64,000 nt of DNA. It comes from DATBDN01 sp963715995. Its GTDB lineage: Bacteria > Actinomycetota > Thermoleophilia > Solirubrobacterales > Thermoleophilaceae. Location: the NCBI GenBank assembly GCA_963715995.1, contig OY970283.1, positions 558,001-622,000 on the forward strand. The letters are read 5' to 3'. Of this stretch, positions 50,289 to 58,327 are shown piece by piece. The position numbers and the translations under genes were made by a program. The notes below the pieces were generated by a model. It searched no databases. It worked only from the letters and a program-made list of their open reading frames with translations, and was not told the origin of the DNA. The stretch's first letter is position 1. Each line of letters starts with the position of its first letter.

Positions 50289-51338
50289 ATGGGCTCGCTC
50301 CCGACGCTCCCGCTGATCCTGATCTTCGCGGCAGCCGCCGCCTGCATCTGGGTTGCGGGCGTGCGCCTGGCGAGCTCCACCAACGCGCTCGACACCCGTC
50401 TGGGCCTCGGCTCGGCGCTCGGCGGGTTGCTGCTGCTGGCGCTTGCGACCGACCTGCCGGAGCTCGCGATCACGGTCACCGCCGCGCTGCACCACAACCT
50501 CGGGCTGGCCGTGGGCAACCTGCTCGGCGGGATTGCGATGCAGACCGTTGTGCTTGTCGCGCTGGACATCGGCGCAGGGGCCGAGCGGCCGCTCAGCTAC
50601 ATGGTCGGCTCGCTGCTGCTCGTGATCGAGGGCGCACTCGTGGGCGTCGTCACGGTCATGGCGATCATGACGGCGCAGCTGCCGGTGAAGACTCAGCTGA
50701 TCGGCATGAGCCCGGGCACCGTCGCAATCGTGCTCGTCTGGATCGCCGGCCTGCGGGTGGTGGCGCGCACGCGCGAGCATCCGCGCTGGCAGGTCAAGGC
50801 GGTGGGCGCGAAGCCGGGTCGCACGCACGCGCACCGGCGCGCGGTCGATCCGAAGCCACACCGGCGCCACTCGACCAGGACGGTCACGCTGATCTTCGCC
50901 GCCGCTGCCGCGGTCACGCTGGTCGCGGGTTACCTGATCGAGGAGTCGGGCGACGCGCTCGCCGGGCGGGCCGGGCTGAGCGGCCCGGTGTTCGGCGCGA
51001 CGATCCTGGCGGCCGCCACGGCGCTGCCCGAGCTCAGCACCGGACTGGCGGCGGTGCGCGACGGCGACATACAGCTGGCGATGTCGGACATCTTCGGGGG
51101 CAATGCCGTGCTGCCGGCGCTGTTCATCTTCGCTGACCTGTTCGCAGGCAAGCCGGCTCTCCCGGCGGCGGCCCGCACCGACATCTGGGTCGCGGGCCTG
51201 GCGGTGGTGCTCACGGGCATCTACATCGTGGGGGTGATCGTGCGCCCGGAGCGCACGTTCTGGCGCATGGGCCCCGACTCGATCGCCGTCCTCGGCGTCT
51301 ACGTACTTGGTGTCGCCGGGCTCCTGCTCGTCAGTTAG
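50289..51338 (+). CDS. Sodium/calcium exchanger family protein (CaCA)
   Basis: This 349-residue membrane antiporter has two alpha repeats: LLLLALATDLPELAITVTAA and NLLGGIAMQTVVLVAL in the first half, and ILAAATALPELSTGLAAVRD with DIFGGNAVLPALFIFAD in the second. A hydrophilic, His/Arg-rich loop (residues about 160-195) lies between the halves. About ten helices are predicted. It is more like YrbG-type exchangers than the Cax-like protein at 1337. The transported ion is inferred from the family. Confidence 0.88.
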   Translation: MGSLPTLPLILIFAAAAACIWVAGVRLASSTNALDTRLGLGSALGGLLLLALATDLPELAITVTAALHHNLGLAVGNLLGGIAMQTVVLVALDIGAGAERPLSYMVGSLLLVIEGALVGVVTVMAIMTAQLPVKTQLIGMSPGTVAIVLVWIAGLRVVARTREHPRWQVKAVGAKPGRTHAHRRAVDPKPHRRHSTRTVTLIFAAAAAVTLVAGYLIEESGDALAGRAGLSGPVFGATILAAATALPELSTGLAAVRDGDIQLAMSDIFGGNAVLPALFIFADLFAGKPALPAAARTDIWVAGLAVVLTGIYIVGVIVRPERTFWRMGPDSIAVLGVYVLGVAGLLLVS

Positions 51339-51348
51339 GGTGCGGCGC

Positions 51349-52938
51349 ATGGCACACGATTCGCGCGTCCGCCGCCGGGAGTTCGTCATCGCAAGCGCCG
51401 GCACCGGGCTCATGCTCGCCGGCCCTGGCCCGCTCAACTACGTGGCAATGGCCAAGCAGCGCAAGCTGCCCGTGGCGAAGAACGGCAAGTTCGCGCACGG
51501 CGTCGCGTCCGGCTTCCCGGCGCCGACCGCCGTGACGCTGTGGACGCGTGTGTCGGAGCTGACCCGCTCGTCCAGGCTCACGCTCGAGGTGGCCACCGAC
51601 AAGCACTTCCGCCACGTGGTCAAGCGCGAGCAGGTCATCGCCAACGCGAATGCGGACTACACCGTGCACTCGCGCGTGACCGGGCTCAAGGCACACCACG
51701 AGTACTACTACCGCTTCCACACCCAGCACAAGCACTCGCGCGTGGGCAAGTTCCGCACGCTGCCGCCGGCCGGCTCGAATCAGGCGCTGAAGATCGGCTT
51801 CTACTCGTGCCAGAGCTACGAGGCCGGCTACTACCTCGCACAGGCGGGGCTCGCGAAGGAGCCGGACCTGGACTTCGTCCTGTGCCTGGGCGATTACATC
51901 TACGAGCACCACTACTACAACGGTCCCGCTGCGCGTGTGGACACCACCGGCGCGAACAAGGACGGCGACGTCCAGACGCTGGCCGAGTACCGCGACAAGT
52001 ACCGCTTCTACCAGTCCGATCCGCACATGCAGGACCTGCACGCCGCGTACCCGTTCGTGGTGATGTGGGACGACCACGAGGTCGAGGACAACTACGCCGG
52101 TGGCAACCCGGACTCGGCCTCGACCGACCCGGCCAACAAGGAGAACGACAACAAGTACCCGCGCCGCGTGCCGTACGGCGACCGGCGCAAGAACGGCTAC
52201 CAGGCGTTCTTCGAGGCGATGCCGCGGATCGCGCCCAAGGCCAACCGCATGTACGGCTCGATCCCGCTCGGGCACATGGCCGAGCTGTTCCTGACCGACG
52301 AGCGCCAGTACCGCGACCAGCAGCCGTGCAACGACGTGCAGCTCCAGTCATGCCCCGACGACATGAACCCCGGCCGCACCTTCCTCGGCGCGGCCCAGAA
52401 GAGCTGGGTCAAGGCAGCCGTGCCGAAGTCGAAGGCGAACTGGAAGCTGTTCGCCAGCGAGACGATGATGATGGCGCTCGACTCGACACCCGGGAACCAT
52501 GCGAACCAGGACCAGTGGGACGGCTACTCGGCCGAGCGCGAGGAGATCCTCACCGAGTACGTGAACAAGCAGGTCGACAACCTGGTCGTGCTGAGCGGCG
52601 ACATCCACACCTTCATCGCCGGCAACCTGTACACCACCGGCGAGAACACGGGCAAGCCGATCGGCGTCGAGCTGGTCGGTGGCTCCGCGACCTCGTTCGG
52701 GCTGCCCGAGGAACTAGGAATCCCGTCGTCCACGCTCGATTCGCTGCGAAAGACGTCGGATCCCCACGTGATCTACGCGGAGTTCGACCACCGCGGCTAC
52801 TGCGTCGTGAACGTGACCCAGAACGAGCTCCAGGGCGAGTTCAAGGCGGTGTCGACCACCCAGGACCCGAGCGGCACTATCTCGAGCCTGGCGAAGTTCA
52901 CGGTCGAGTCGGGCACGCCGACTCTGCACCAGGTCTAG
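51349..52938 (+). CDS. phoD: PhoD-family alkaline phosphatase, Tat-exported
   Basis: The protein has about 529 residues. A twin-arginine signal (RRREFVIASAGTGLMLAG) at the N-terminus indicates Tat export. The PhoD N-terminal Ig-like region (FAHGVASGFPAPTAVTLWTR) is followed by the metallophosphatase core: ALKIGFYSCQSYEAGYYLAQ, DFVLCLGDYIYEHHYYNG, VVMWDDHEVEDNYAGG and VVLSGDIHTFIAGNL. It removes phosphate from organic esters outside the cell, using calcium and iron in characterised members. The ATG at 51349 places the Tat motif near the start. Confidence 0.95.
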   Translation: MAHDSRVRRREFVIASAGTGLMLAGPGPLNYVAMAKQRKLPVAKNGKFAHGVASGFPAPTAVTLWTRVSELTRSSRLTLEVATDKHFRHVVKREQVIANANADYTVHSRVTGLKAHHEYYYRFHTQHKHSRVGKFRTLPPAGSNQALKIGFYSCQSYEAGYYLAQAGLAKEPDLDFVLCLGDYIYEHHYYNGPAARVDTTGANKDGDVQTLAEYRDKYRFYQSDPHMQDLHAAYPFVVMWDDHEVEDNYAGGNPDSASTDPANKENDNKYPRRVPYGDRRKNGYQAFFEAMPRIAPKANRMYGSIPLGHMAELFLTDERQYRDQQPCNDVQLQSCPDDMNPGRTFLGAAQKSWVKAAVPKSKANWKLFASETMMMALDSTPGNHANQDQWDGYSAEREEILTEYVNKQVDNLVVLSGDIHTFIAGNLYTTGENTGKPIGVELVGGSATSFGLPEELGIPSSTLDSLRKTSDPHVIYAEFDHRGYCVVNVTQNELQGEFKAVSTTQDPSGTISSLAKFTVESGTPTLHQV

Positions 52939-52941
52939 GCG

Positions 52942-53949
52942 TCAGGCAGCTTCGGCTTCGCGCTGCGGCGCGTCGGGCCGGCGTGCGCCGAAGAAGGCCG
53001 AGCCCGACAGGGCACGGTCGAACGTCGACCAGCTCTCGCCCTCGGAGAGTGCCTTCTCCAGGCGGTCGAAAGAGCCGAGCTTGCCGCCGAGGTTGTCGAT
53101 CATGTGCACCAGCGTGGCCTCGCGCGTGCACGGCACGACTGGGCTCCCGTGCTCCAGCTGCCCGTGGTGGCTGAGGATGATGTGCAGCAGCGCCTCGGCC
53201 TGGTCGGCCGGGAACCCCGGTATGTCCTCGATCGCGCGCCGCACCCGGTAGTAGCCCAGCGGGATCTCGCCGTGGAGCTTGCCGGCGTCGGTCAGGTCGT
53301 GGGCGTCGCCAACCGTCTCGTACGCGTCGATCTTCCCGATGTCGTGCAGCAGCGCGCCGGTGACCGCGATGTCGCGGTCGATGCCCGGGAACGTGGCGGA
53401 GATGGCGCTGACCGCCTGGGCCACCGACAGCGAGTGCTCGAGCAGCCCGTGGCGGTAGGCCTGGTGGTACTTCTTCGCGGCGGGCGCGGTGCTCCAGCGG
53501 CCCCAGACCTCGCAGCCCTCGCCGAAGAACGTGTCGAGCAGCTGCCGCAGCGCCGGCTTCTGGACCGTCGCCATGAGCGCGCGCAGGTCGTCGGCCATCT
53601 GGGTGAACGAGGACGACGGGCCGTCGAGCAGGTCGAGCGGCTCGTACTCGCCGGGCTCGGCGGGGCGCAGTGCGCGCACGGTCAGCGACTTGCCGTAGCG
53701 GGCGTCGACCGCGAACGGGCCCCCGACGCGGACGACGGTGCCCGGAGCGGCTGCGCTCCACAGCTCGTCGGAGCAGTCCCAGCACACGGCTTCCACGACA
53801 CCGGTCGCGTCCCCGAGCTGGAGCTTCATGAATACGTCGCCGTTGCGTTTCTCGCGCCGGATCCGCTCCCTGACAACGAAAAAGGAGTCGACGGCCTCGC
53901 CGTCGCACAGCTCGCGTACGAATGTCTTGCGCAGGGGAAGCGTCTCCAT
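52942..53949 (-). CDS. YhaM-like 3'-5' exoribonuclease (OB + HD domains)
   Basis: This protein of about 335 residues has an N-terminal OB domain (VDSFFVVRERIRREKRNGDV, GDATGVVEAVCWD). It is followed by an HD domain with YRHGLLEHSLSV, TGALLHDIGKIDAYE and HGEIPLGYYRVRRAI, an arrangement known from YhaM nucleases. ATG 53949 (METLPLRKTF) is preferred over GTG 54012 because the intervening 63 bp use codons atypical of this gene (ACT, CGT, GGT, CTA) and because the divergent SDR gene needs promoter room. Confidence 0.88.
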   Translation of the reverse strand: METLPLRKTFVRELCDGEAVDSFFVVRERIRREKRNGDVFMKLQLGDATGVVEAVCWDCSDELWSAAAPGTVVRVGGPFAVDARYGKSLTVRALRPAEPGEYEPLDLLDGPSSSFTQMADDLRALMATVQKPALRQLLDTFFGEGCEVWGRWSTAPAAKKYHQAYRHGLLEHSLSVAQAVSAISATFPGIDRDIAVTGALLHDIGKIDAYETVGDAHDLTDAGKLHGEIPLGYYRVRRAIEDIPGFPADQAEALLHIILSHHGQLEHGSPVVPCTREATLVHMIDNLGGKLGSFDRLEKALSEGESWSTFDRALSGSAFFGARRPDAPQREAEAA

Positions 53950-54029
53950 ACGGGATGGCGAAGCTAGACCTGCGATCGGACGGTTAGTTTCCACCTGGAT
54001 GAGGTCGCTCACGACACGGGAGGTCTGAC

Positions 54030-54707
54030 ATGGCAGCCGAGGTGCTCGTCGCCGGCGGCACCGGCGCGCTTGGCGCGGCGGTCGTCAAGGAGCTGATCGA
54101 GAGCGGCCATCAGGTCGGCGCGACCTGGGTCGTGGAGGAGGAGCGCGCGCGGCTCGAGGGACTGGAGGGGGTCGAGCTGATCGAAGCCGACCTCTTCGAC
54201 GCCGACCAGGCTGCGCGAGCCGTCGCGACGATCAGCGACATCGACGCTGTCGTCAACCTCGTCGGCGGTTATGCCGAGGGTGGCCGCGTGCACGAGACCG
54301 ATCCCGAGGAGTTCGAGCGGCTCATGCGCCTGAACCTGCGGCCGAACGTCCTGCTCGCGCGGGCGGCCATGCCGCGCTTCCTGCGCCGCGGCGGCGGCGC
54401 CTTCGTCGCGGTCTCCGCGCGCCCGGCTCTGCGCCCGTTCCCCGGCGCCTCGCCGTACATCGTGGCCAAGGCGGCCGTGCTCTCGTTCGTGCAGACGCTC
54501 GATGCCGAGTACCGCCAGGACGGCATCCGCGCGAACGCGGTCCTGCCGAGCGTCATCGACACGCCCGCCAACCGCAGGTCGCAGCCGGATGCCGACCACT
54601 CGAAGTGGGTCACGCCGGCCGAGATCGCCAAGGTCGTGCGCTTCCTCGTCTCCGACGACTCCGCTCCGATGAGCGGCGCCGCCGTGCCGGTCTACGGCCG
54701 CGCCTAG
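54030..54707 (+). CDS. Short-chain dehydrogenase/reductase
   Basis: This 225-residue classical SDR has the cofactor motif VLVAGGTGALGAAVVKELIE, followed by VVNLVGGYAEGG. The catalytic serine region FVAVSARPAL and YxxxK motif SPYIVAKAAVLSFV are both present, then GIRANAVLPSVIDTPANRRS. The substrate is unknown. GGGAGG lies 6 nt before the ATG. Its stop shares CTAG with the degenerate RmlA-like gene. Confidence 0.9.
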   Translation: MAAEVLVAGGTGALGAAVVKELIESGHQVGATWVVEEERARLEGLEGVELIEADLFDADQAARAVATISDIDAVVNLVGGYAEGGRVHETDPEEFERLMRLNLRPNVLLARAAMPRFLRRGGGAFVAVSARPALRPFPGASPYIVAKAAVLSFVQTLDAEYRQDGIRANAVLPSVIDTPANRRSQPDADHSKWVTPAEIAKVVRFLVSDDSAPMSGAAVPVYGRA

Positions 54708-55522
54708 CTCAGCTGGATGTCGGCCCCGGGGCCGACTCGCAGCCGTAGCGCCGACGGCAGGCTGTAGTCGCGCCCGATGCGGGCGCCCGCGCCGATCAGG
54801 CTCGCCTCCAGGCGCCGGCCCGGGTAGCGGATCTGCGCGCCTTCGAGCACCAGCGAGTGCTCGATCTCGACGCCTTCGAGCACGACCCCGGCCGCGATGG
54901 AGCTGTAGGGCCCGACGTAGGTCTCGACCAGCTGTGCACCGGGGCCGATGTAGACCGGGCCGCGGATCTTCGCGCCGTCCAGCTCGGCGGTCGGGTCGAT
55001 CTGCACGCGCCCCTGAAGGCTCACGCGCGTGAGGTCGACGCCCAGCCGCGCGCGCTTCAGCGAGTCGAGCGCCAGCGAGTTGGCCTCGAGCACGCCGTCC
55101 AGCGTCCCGTCGTAGACCCACGCCGGGTCCAGGTCGAAGGGCGAGTCCGCCCGAGTCGGAAGCGATACCTCGGGCACCTCCGGGAAGAGCGCGTCGCCCC
55201 GGATCCGGACCAGCGGCCCCGGCCCGAGCGCCTCCTCGACCGCGCGCTCGGTCGCGTCCTCGTCGCCGTCGGGCTGGATCGCGACATGAAGCGCCGCGTC
55301 GCGCGGCGGCTCCAGCACGTCGGCCACGGCCTCGGCGATCGAAGCGTCCACGACTACGAGGACCTCACGGGCGCCTGCGTCGCAGAGTGCCTTGACGGCA
55401 TGGCCGATCAGAGGCCGCCCCGCGATCGGAAGCGTGTACGGGCAGCCGGGCCCGGCGATCAGGCAGAGCTCGTCCCCCGGCCGGGCCGACGCGCGTACGA
55501 GTCCCCTGAAAGCGGTCACCAC
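54704..55522 (-). CDS. Degenerate RmlA/NTP-transferase-like protein with beta-helix tail
   Basis: The protein has about 272 residues. The C-terminal part (IRGPVYIGPGAQLVETYVGP, then LEASLIGAGARIGRDYSLPS) closely parallels the left-handed beta-helix of RmlA in this window. The N-terminus has TLPIAGRPLIGHAVKALCDA and REVLVVVDAS, as in nucleotidyltransferases, but the signature GGKGTRLRP loop is missing: the region reads VVTAFRGLVRASARPGDELC. Catalysis is therefore doubtful. GTG 55522 or 55519 are start options. It is 14 bp downstream of the PAS/BTAD regulator's stop, so co-transcription is likely. Confidence 0.72.
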   Translation of the reverse strand: MVTAFRGLVRASARPGDELCLIAGPGCPYTLPIAGRPLIGHAVKALCDAGAREVLVVVDASIAEAVADVLEPPRDAALHVAIQPDGDEDATERAVEEALGPGPLVRIRGDALFPEVPEVSLPTRADSPFDLDPAWVYDGTLDGVLEANSLALDSLKRARLGVDLTRVSLQGRVQIDPTAELDGAKIRGPVYIGPGAQLVETYVGPYSSIAAGVVLEGVEIEHSLVLEGAQIRYPGRRLEASLIGAGARIGRDYSLPSALRLRVGPGADIQLS

Positions 55523-55535
55523 CCCATAAACGGGT

Positions 55536-56717
55536 CTAGCGGCTGGTTCTGGCGGCCGGGCGCAGATCTGCGAGCTCGAATTCCGGCTCCTCGCCGAACT
55601 CGCGCAGCACGCGCGTCCGGTAGATCGCGTAACGCCGCGAGGCCTCGGTGCGCCGGCCCTGTGCCAGCCAGACCGCGAGCAGGTCGCGGTGGGTCTCCGC
55701 GTCGAGCGGCTCCAGCTCGGCCAGCTGCTCCAGGTATTCGCCCGCGGCGGCAAGGTCGTGGTCGGCGAGCTTGATCTTCGTGAGGGCTCGCAGGGCCCGG
55801 CCAGCAAGGTTGTGCATGCGGTCGCGCTCGGTCAGCGCCCACTCCGCGTACGGCTCGTCGGCCAGGAAATCGCCGCGGTAGAGGGCAAGCGCGTCCTTCA
55901 GGCGCTCGACCGCGAACTCGTGGTCCGCGCGCGATGCGGCTTCGAGCCCCTGCGAGATCGCCTCGTCGAAGTCGTCGGCATCCACGCGCACGTGCCTGCG
56001 GTCGAGCGCATAGCCGCCCTGCACCGTGACGATGAACGACGAGCGGGCACCGCGAGGCCGGTGCGGCTCGAGCTTCTCGCGCAGCGCGTGCGTGGAGTAG
56101 CGCACGTTGTTCAGGCCTTGGCGCCCGGTCGAGGGCCAGAGCGCCTCCGCGATCACGTCGGCCGGCACCACGCGGTTGCGCTCGCAGACGAGGTACTTGA
56201 GCAGCTGGCCGGGCCGCTGCTGGAGCCACTCGCCGCGCATCGGCCCCTCCGGGGTGTCCACCCGCGTGCGCCCGAAGGCGGTGATCCGAAGCTCCGGGCC
56301 GCTCAGCCAGTGCGGGTCGCTGCGGCGCCTGCGGTCGCGCGCGTCGCCCGGGCGCAGGTGGAAGATCGCAGCCGGCCGTGCGCCGACAGCCGCCGCCGTC
56401 ACCCAGACGGCCGTTATCTGCCCGGCGCCGGGCGGCATGTCGATGCGGATCTCGGGCAGCGCGCCTTGGCGCGCAACCGCCCGCGCCGCCAGGCAGCCGT
56501 GCTCGCACGGGCCGCCGGGCACCCGGCACGAGAACGCTTCGTGACAACGCTCCACTTGGTCGAGCTGCGGAAGAAATCGCCGCGCGGTCGCGTTGGATGA
56601 GGTGATGGTGTGGTCTGCTTGGACCACAACCAGGCCATAGGGCAGGCTGTCCACAACCCGGTCGTCAAGCGGAACACGCTGATCCAGCGACGACTTCGCT
56701 TTCACCCTTTTTGGCAC
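55536..56717 (-). CDS. PAS-like/winged-helix/BTAD transcriptional regulator
   Basis: The protein has 393 residues. Residues about 20-125 are PAS-like (PYGLVVVQADHTITSSNATA, IFHLRP) and contain a four-cysteine cluster CHEAFSC then CEHGC. The middle (about 140-225) is an OmpR-like winged helix (LKYLVCERNRVVPADVIAEA, ALWPSTGRQGLNNVRYSTHA). The C-terminus is a BTAD domain of helical repeats (ALYRGDFLADEPYAEWALTE), as in SARP activators. The sensor ligand is unknown. It is divergent from an ECF sigma gene. Confidence 0.87.
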   Translation of the reverse strand: MPKRVKAKSSLDQRVPLDDRVVDSLPYGLVVVQADHTITSSNATARRFLPQLDQVERCHEAFSCRVPGGPCEHGCLAARAVARQGALPEIRIDMPPGAGQITAVWVTAAAVGARPAAIFHLRPGDARDRRRRSDPHWLSGPELRITAFGRTRVDTPEGPMRGEWLQQRPGQLLKYLVCERNRVVPADVIAEALWPSTGRQGLNNVRYSTHALREKLEPHRPRGARSSFIVTVQGGYALDRRHVRVDADDFDEAISQGLEAASRADHEFAVERLKDALALYRGDFLADEPYAEWALTERDRMHNLAGRALRALTKIKLADHDLAAAGEYLEQLAELEPLDAETHRDLLAVWLAQGRRTEASRRYAIYRTRVLREFGEEPEFELADLRPAARTSR

Positions 56718-56735
56718 TCACCGTCCCCTTTACGG

Positions 56736-56757
56736 GTTCGACACATAAAGATCGAAC
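56736..56757. promoter_or_regulatory. Inverted repeat in divergent regulator/sigma promoter region
   Basis: GTTCGA (56736-56741) and TCGAAC (56752-56757) are exact reverse complements with a 10-bp spacer, just upstream of the PAS/BTAD gene and in the 185-bp divergent region. A wider GGGTTC...GAACCC pair lies near 56810-56832. Either could be an operator for one of the flanking regulators; no consensus is recognised. Confidence 0.35.
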
Positions 56758-56902
56758 AAATCTCCGGCTAACGCGGAGCCTAACCGTGCCCAAATCGCCT
56801 GGGTTCACCATTGCAATCGAGGTAAGGGAACCCGGCGCCGAAGGCTCCCGACGCGACAAGGACGTCGGCTCGCGGAAGCGCCGCATACACCGGAGGTAGT
56901 GA

Positions 56903-57496
56903 GTGACGCCAGTAATGACCATCGAGCCGCAGGTCAAGGTAACGACCAGCGGCCCGTCAAAGATCGAACTCTCCCGCGTGATCGCCCGCGCAAAGCAGGG
57001 CGACCAGAACGCGATCCACTGGCTGTACGTCAACTACAGCGACAACGTCTACGGCTACGCGCGCAGCATCCTGCGTGACGAGCACGAGGCCGAGGACATC
57101 CGTCAGCAGGTCTTCGCCCGGCTGATCACCTCGATCAGCCGCTACGAGGAGCGCTCCGTGCCGTTCTCGGCATGGCTCCTGCGCGTGACGCACAACCTCG
57201 CCATCGACCACCTCCGCCGCCGCCGGCCGATCCTCTGCGAAGAGGCCCGCGCCGTCGACGAGCGCGCAGAGGACCGTGGCCGCGAGCTCTCCCAGGCACT
57301 GAGCACCGCGCTGGCGGAGCTGCCGGACATCCAGCGCGACGTGATCGTGCTGCGCCACGTCGCCGGCTACTCGCCCAGCGAGATCGCCGAGCGGCTCGGC
57401 AAGTCCGAGGACTCGATCCACGGGCTGCACCACCGCGGCCGCCGCGCGCTGAAGAAGTCGCTGACGCGGCTCGAAGCAGTCCCCGTCACGGGCTGA
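56903..57496 (+). CDS. ECF-type RNA polymerase sigma factor
   Basis: The protein has 197 residues. Region 2 is AIHWLYVNYSDNVYGYARSI, EAEDIRQQVFARLIT and FSAWLLRVTHNLAIDHLRRR. Region 4 is LPDIQRDVIVLRHVAGYSPS plus the HTH EIAERLGKSEDSIHGLHHRG. A 25-residue tail-like N-terminus precedes it. The GTG at 56903 is preceded by GGAGG (about 6 nt). No anti-sigma gene follows; a convergent thioesterase lies downstream. The partner may be the divergent PAS/BTAD regulator, by position only. Confidence 0.9.
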   Translation: MTPVMTIEPQVKVTTSGPSKIELSRVIARAKQGDQNAIHWLYVNYSDNVYGYARSILRDEHEAEDIRQQVFARLITSISRYEERSVPFSAWLLRVTHNLAIDHLRRRRPILCEEARAVDERAEDRGRELSQALSTALAELPDIQRDVIVLRHVAGYSPSEIAERLGKSEDSIHGLHHRGRRALKKSLTRLEAVPVTG

Positions 57497-57536
57497 GCCG
57501 GACCAGGTTCCACCGGGGCAGGGGCCAGGCGGAGAC

Positions 57537-58304
57537 CTATCGCCTGGCCACGTACAGCGACTGCAGCGCCCGCGCGAACGGCCCGCGCTCGTCGTGCAGC
57601 GTCGCGTCGGCCACGCCGATGCCCCCCGGGTCGATCGCGGTCACCGCGTCGTTGCCGATCCAGTCGCCCTCCGGCTCGCGGAGCAGGAACACGGTCAGCT
57701 CGGGGTTCACGAACGTGTACTGATCCCAGCGCACCGCTGAGCTGATCCCGTTGCCGAAGTCGGCCGCCGCCATCGTCCGCTGGAGCTGACTCGTCGGCTC
57801 GCCTTCGACGACGGGCACCAGCAGCCGGAACCAGGCGGTGCCGGGACCGGGCGAGGTGAGCGCGCCGTGCACGAAGCGCACCTCGATGCCGTAGCCCGCG
57901 AACATCGGGCCTTCCCCGAACGGAGGTGGAGGCGTTCCGGCCTCGGGCGGCTTGTCGATGCGCCCGGGCAGGGCGATCTCCGGCACGGGTTCGTCGCTGC
58001 CCTGGATCTGGAGCGCGTAGCCGAAGCAGACGACCTCGTCGCCCGACTTCAGGTCAGCACGGATGCGGCGGGCGCGGCGACCATCGCGGACGACCTCGGT
58101 GGTGAGCGTGAGCGGTGTCAGCGGCACCGGCTTGAGCAGATGGAGGGCGATCCGCGCGAACGGCCGTCCCTCGCCGACGCGCTCGAGCTCGCCCGCGATC
58201 AGGGCCGCGGGTGCGCCGCCGTGCTGTGCGCGCGGGTCCCAGGGGCCTCGCGTGAGTTCGGTCGGCTCGAAGAGGTTGCCGCTGCGGACGTAGAGCGCGC
58301 TCAA
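57537..58304 (-). CDS. Acyl-CoA thioesterase-like protein (double hotdog)
   Basis: This 255-residue protein is related to TesB-type thioesterases. The first hotdog has GPWDPRAQHGGAPAALIAGE and RIALHLLKPVPLTPLTLTTE. The second has RTMAAADFGNGISSAVRWDQ, then TVFLLREPEGDWIGNDAVTA. Such proteins hydrolyse acyl-CoA. TTG 58304 gives the start SALYVRSGNLFEP and is the best start in frame. The stretch 57497-57536 between it and the sigma gene shows nothing notable. Confidence 0.82.
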   Translation of the reverse strand: MSALYVRSGNLFEPTELTRGPWDPRAQHGGAPAALIAGELERVGEGRPFARIALHLLKPVPLTPLTLTTEVVRDGRRARRIRADLKSGDEVVCFGYALQIQGSDEPVPEIALPGRIDKPPEAGTPPPPFGEGPMFAGYGIEVRFVHGALTSPGPGTAWFRLLVPVVEGEPTSQLQRTMAAADFGNGISSAVRWDQYTFVNPELTVFLLREPEGDWIGNDAVTAIDPGGIGVADATLHDERGPFARALQSLYVARR

Positions 58305-58327
58305 GGCGCTCAGGTTCTAGCGGACCA

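Noticed and set aside
56711..56899. 62-codon plus-strand frame in the divergent promoter region
   Set aside because: No ribosome site, low similarity to coding composition, and it would block both promoters.
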